Shown here: positions 7,855 to 9,208 of the stretch, piece by piece | How positions within the stretch are numbered: position 1 is the first letter of the stretch | Layout: the number at the start of each line of letters is the position of its first letter | DNA from: Caldithrix sp964532875 | GTDB lineage: Bacteria; Calditrichota; Calditrichia; Calditrichales; Calditrichaceae | Assembly: GCA_964532875.1 (NCBI GenBank) | Contig: CAZHIZ010000141.1 | Span: forward strand, 1-9,208 | DNA length: 9,208 bases | Direction: 5' to 3' | The notes under the pieces: generated by a model | The model's database searches: none | Seen by the model: only the letters and a program-made list of their open reading frames with translations | What the model was told of the DNA's origin: nothing | Made by a program: the position numbers and the translations under genes

Positions 7855-9111
7855 TTATTGTTCCAAAGTACCGATCAAATACAATAATTTACGCTCCGCC
7901 ACTTCGTACGAAAAATAACGTTTGCCCAATTCGAAGTTGCGTTTGACCATGCGCTCGCGCAATTCTTCGTTGTGCAAAATGCGTTTGATCTTTGTAATGC
8001 ACCGTTTGGTGGCAAAGCCGTCGATGGTGATTACGTCGAATCCTTTCGGTTCGATGTCCACCTTGTAAATGGAATAACGGTTAACCACGATGGGCTTTTG
8101 GTAGTAAATGGCTTCCAAAAAGGCATTACCAAATCCTTCGTAACCGCTGGGATAGGTGACCAGGTCGGCGCATTGGTAGGCATCACCAATGGTGAATTCT
8201 TTACCGCTGCTGCGCTTGTTATCGCCAATGAGGTGATCAATCAAAATCAACCGTACGTTGAGCTTTTCGGCATATTCAACGATTTTTTGGTAGTATTCGT
8301 TGCCCTCGTCGCCGGAGGAATGGGAAATGACCAAGGTGGGATTTTTTAGATTCATGTAATTAACAATTTCAATGGAACGCTCGATCCATTTACGGGGAAC
8401 GATGCGCGTGGGTTGTAAAATAAAATATTCGTTCTCATTCAAGCCGATTATTTGGCGCAGCTTGCAATGTTCTTTTTCGATTAAATCCGGTTCCTGTTCA
8501 AAATCCAGCACATTGGGAATAATCGTATTGGAAATGCCTGTCCGGTAACTTAATTCTTTGGAAGCGATGGAATTGATGACCACATGACGAATGGAAGGAT
8601 GGTCCGCCGGGAAGGCCATGTTCAAATAATCCTGTCCGGCATTAACCAGATAGCGGTCCCGTTCCCAATAAAAATCGTGATGATGAGCAATGGTGGGCAT
8701 GGCGGTTTCGTTAATAACTTCCGTAATGGCCAGACCCAAAGGAATATTCATGGGGATGGTAAGCGCATTCTCCGGAATGATAAGATCGATATCGTATTTT
8801 TTTAAAAAGCGATACAGGTCTTCTTTCAGCTTCAGTTTAATCTTCTGAATTTTCTCCGTTAAATCGGCAGACCGTTTGCGTTTACCAAATAAAGACTCGG
8901 TAATTTCGACGATTTCGGGATGATCGAAGAAAGCCAGTTCCGAAAGGAAAGAACGGGATTTGGGTTTGGATAATTGACCGGCAAAATAAAAGCAATCGTA
9001 ACGGTTACGTTCCAGAATTTCGGCCCACTTGTTGATTTCCAGAGAAACACCATCCGTACCGGAAATGCGGGTGGAAATAAAACCGACATTTTTAATGGGA
9101 TGAGATTGCAT
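7855..9111 (-). CDS. GT4-family glycosyltransferase, upstream copy; possibly glucosylglycerate/mannosylglucosylglycerate-type
   Basis: From ATG 9111 the protein has 418 residues and a GT-B layout. The N-terminal domain starts near NVGFISTRISGTDGVSLEI, in which TDGVSLEI replaces the usual GGVE loop. ENALTIPMNIPLG and a striking HHHDFYWERDRY stretch (H143-H145, D146, W149, E150) follow, then IIPNVLDF. The C-terminal domain has QPTRIVPRKWIE (R240, K241) and YPSGYEGFGNAFLEA with the EX7E pair E325/E333. This subfamily signature recalls enzymes linked to mannosylglucosylglycerate or glucosylglycerate compatible solutes in thermophiles such as Petrotoga. That link is from memory and is only a hypothesis; envelope glycan synthesis is equally open. 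It is probably cytoplasmic. ATG 9111 is preferred to GTG 9123 because GGTGGAG lies six bases before it, while that site would overlap the GTG codon. It is the first visible gene of a three-gene operon. Confidence 0.9.
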   Translation of the reverse strand: MQSHPIKNVGFISTRISGTDGVSLEINKWAEILERNRYDCFYFAGQLSKPKSRSFLSELAFFDHPEIVEITESLFGKRKRSADLTEKIQKIKLKLKEDLYRFLKKYDIDLIIPENALTIPMNIPLGLAITEVINETAMPTIAHHHDFYWERDRYLVNAGQDYLNMAFPADHPSIRHVVINSIASKELSYRTGISNTIIPNVLDFEQEPDLIEKEHCKLRQIIGLNENEYFILQPTRIVPRKWIERSIEIVNYMNLKNPTLVISHSSGDEGNEYYQKIVEYAEKLNVRLILIDHLIGDNKRSSGKEFTIGDAYQCADLVTYPSGYEGFGNAFLEAIYYQKPIVVNRYSIYKVDIEPKGFDVITIDGFATKRCITKIKRILHNEELRERMVKRNFELGKRYFSYEVAERKLLYLIGTLEQ

Positions 9112-9117
9112 TGTGCA

Positions 9118-9124
9118 CTCCACC
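9118..9124 (-). promoter_or_regulatory. Ribosome binding site that sets the start of the upstream glycosyltransferase
   Basis: On the minus strand GGTGGAG lies six bases before ATG 9111. The competing GTG start at 9123 falls inside this site and has no site of its own, so the ATG is favoured. Confidence 0.6.
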
Positions 9125-9142
9125 TTTAATGAACAATTGCCT

Positions 9143-9208
9143 TTATTGGTAATCGAATTGTTGATGGCGAATATTAGTTTTTAATTTCTGCCCATTTTGC
9201 CCGTTACG
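9143..9208 (-). CDS. Possible C-terminal tail of an upstream gene (partial, uncertain)
   Basis: One minus-strand frame is open from the right edge for 21 codons, ending KLKTNIRHQQFDYQ then TAA at 9145-9143. The other two minus-strand frames meet stops within the first nine codons from the edge. The stop lies 31 bases before the glycosyltransferase start, a spacing that would fit an operon. A stretch this short can be open by chance, and no family is recognisable. The alternative is that these bases are a promoter region for the glycosyltransferase operon. Confidence 0.3.
   Translation of the reverse strand, partial: RNGQNGQKLKTNIRHQQFDYQ

Noticed and set aside
7972..8349. 125-codon open frame on the plus strand within the upstream glycosyltransferase
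   Set aside because: It is antisense to the conserved GT4 C-terminal domain and its translation looks like a shadow with no family features.
9112..9123. GTG start four codons upstream for the second glycosyltransferase
   Set aside because: The best ribosome site, GGTGGAG, overlaps this GTG and is correctly spaced for ATG 9111.
9124..9208. TAATAT as a -10 box for the glycosyltransferase operon
   Set aside because: No acceptable -35 hexamer lies at the right spacing, and the same bases may belong to an upstream coding tail.

Overview
This window carries five substantial protein-coding genes packed almost end to end, plus a possible gene tail at the right edge. A surface protease/sortase with a type IX secretion system (T9SS) C-terminal sorting domain points to the Fibrobacterota-Chlorobiota-Bacteroidota (FCB) group. 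Its FlgD-like sorting tail, moderate GC content and overall protein style suggest a Calditrichota-like (Caldithrix-type) or related bacterium. That placement is inference from protein style and was not tested by a search. I see no mobile element, CRISPR array, rRNA or tRNA.

Left part (1-1368): the C-terminal part of a free-standing B3/4-domain protein (+), related to the editing domain of phenylalanyl-tRNA synthetase beta subunit, enters from beyond the left edge. It converges on a small multi-membrane CTP-dependent polyprenol/diacylglycerol kinase-like protein (-). A short stem-loop lies between them.

Middle (1369-5586): a 195-base divergent intergenic region separates the lipid kinase from a large exported C25 (gingipain-family) protease. 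This protease has the layout of the T9SS sortase PorU: signal peptide, PorU N-terminal region, catalytic His/Cys domain and C-terminal sorting domain.

Right part (5569-9208, all -): an apparent operon of two related GT4 glycosyltransferases and a beta-propeller-like lipoprotein. The first two genes are 10 bases apart, and the second and third overlap by 4 bases (ATGA), so they are probably co-transcribed and translationally coupled. The lipoprotein's end overlaps the end of the PorU-like gene by 18 bases on the opposite strand. The two glycosyltransferases share motifs along their length and look like diverged tandem duplicates. The upstream one resembles enzymes of glucosylglycerate-type compatible-solute synthesis, but its substrate cannot be fixed from sequence alone.

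Start corrections: the PorU-like gene most likely starts at ATG 1564 (not TTG 1534), the lipoprotein at ATG 6609 (not 6666), and the upstream glycosyltransferase at ATG 9111 (not GTG 9123). The first gene has no start inside the window. I found no clearly undescribed system. The least explained unit is the glycosyltransferase-glycosyltransferase-lipoprotein operon.
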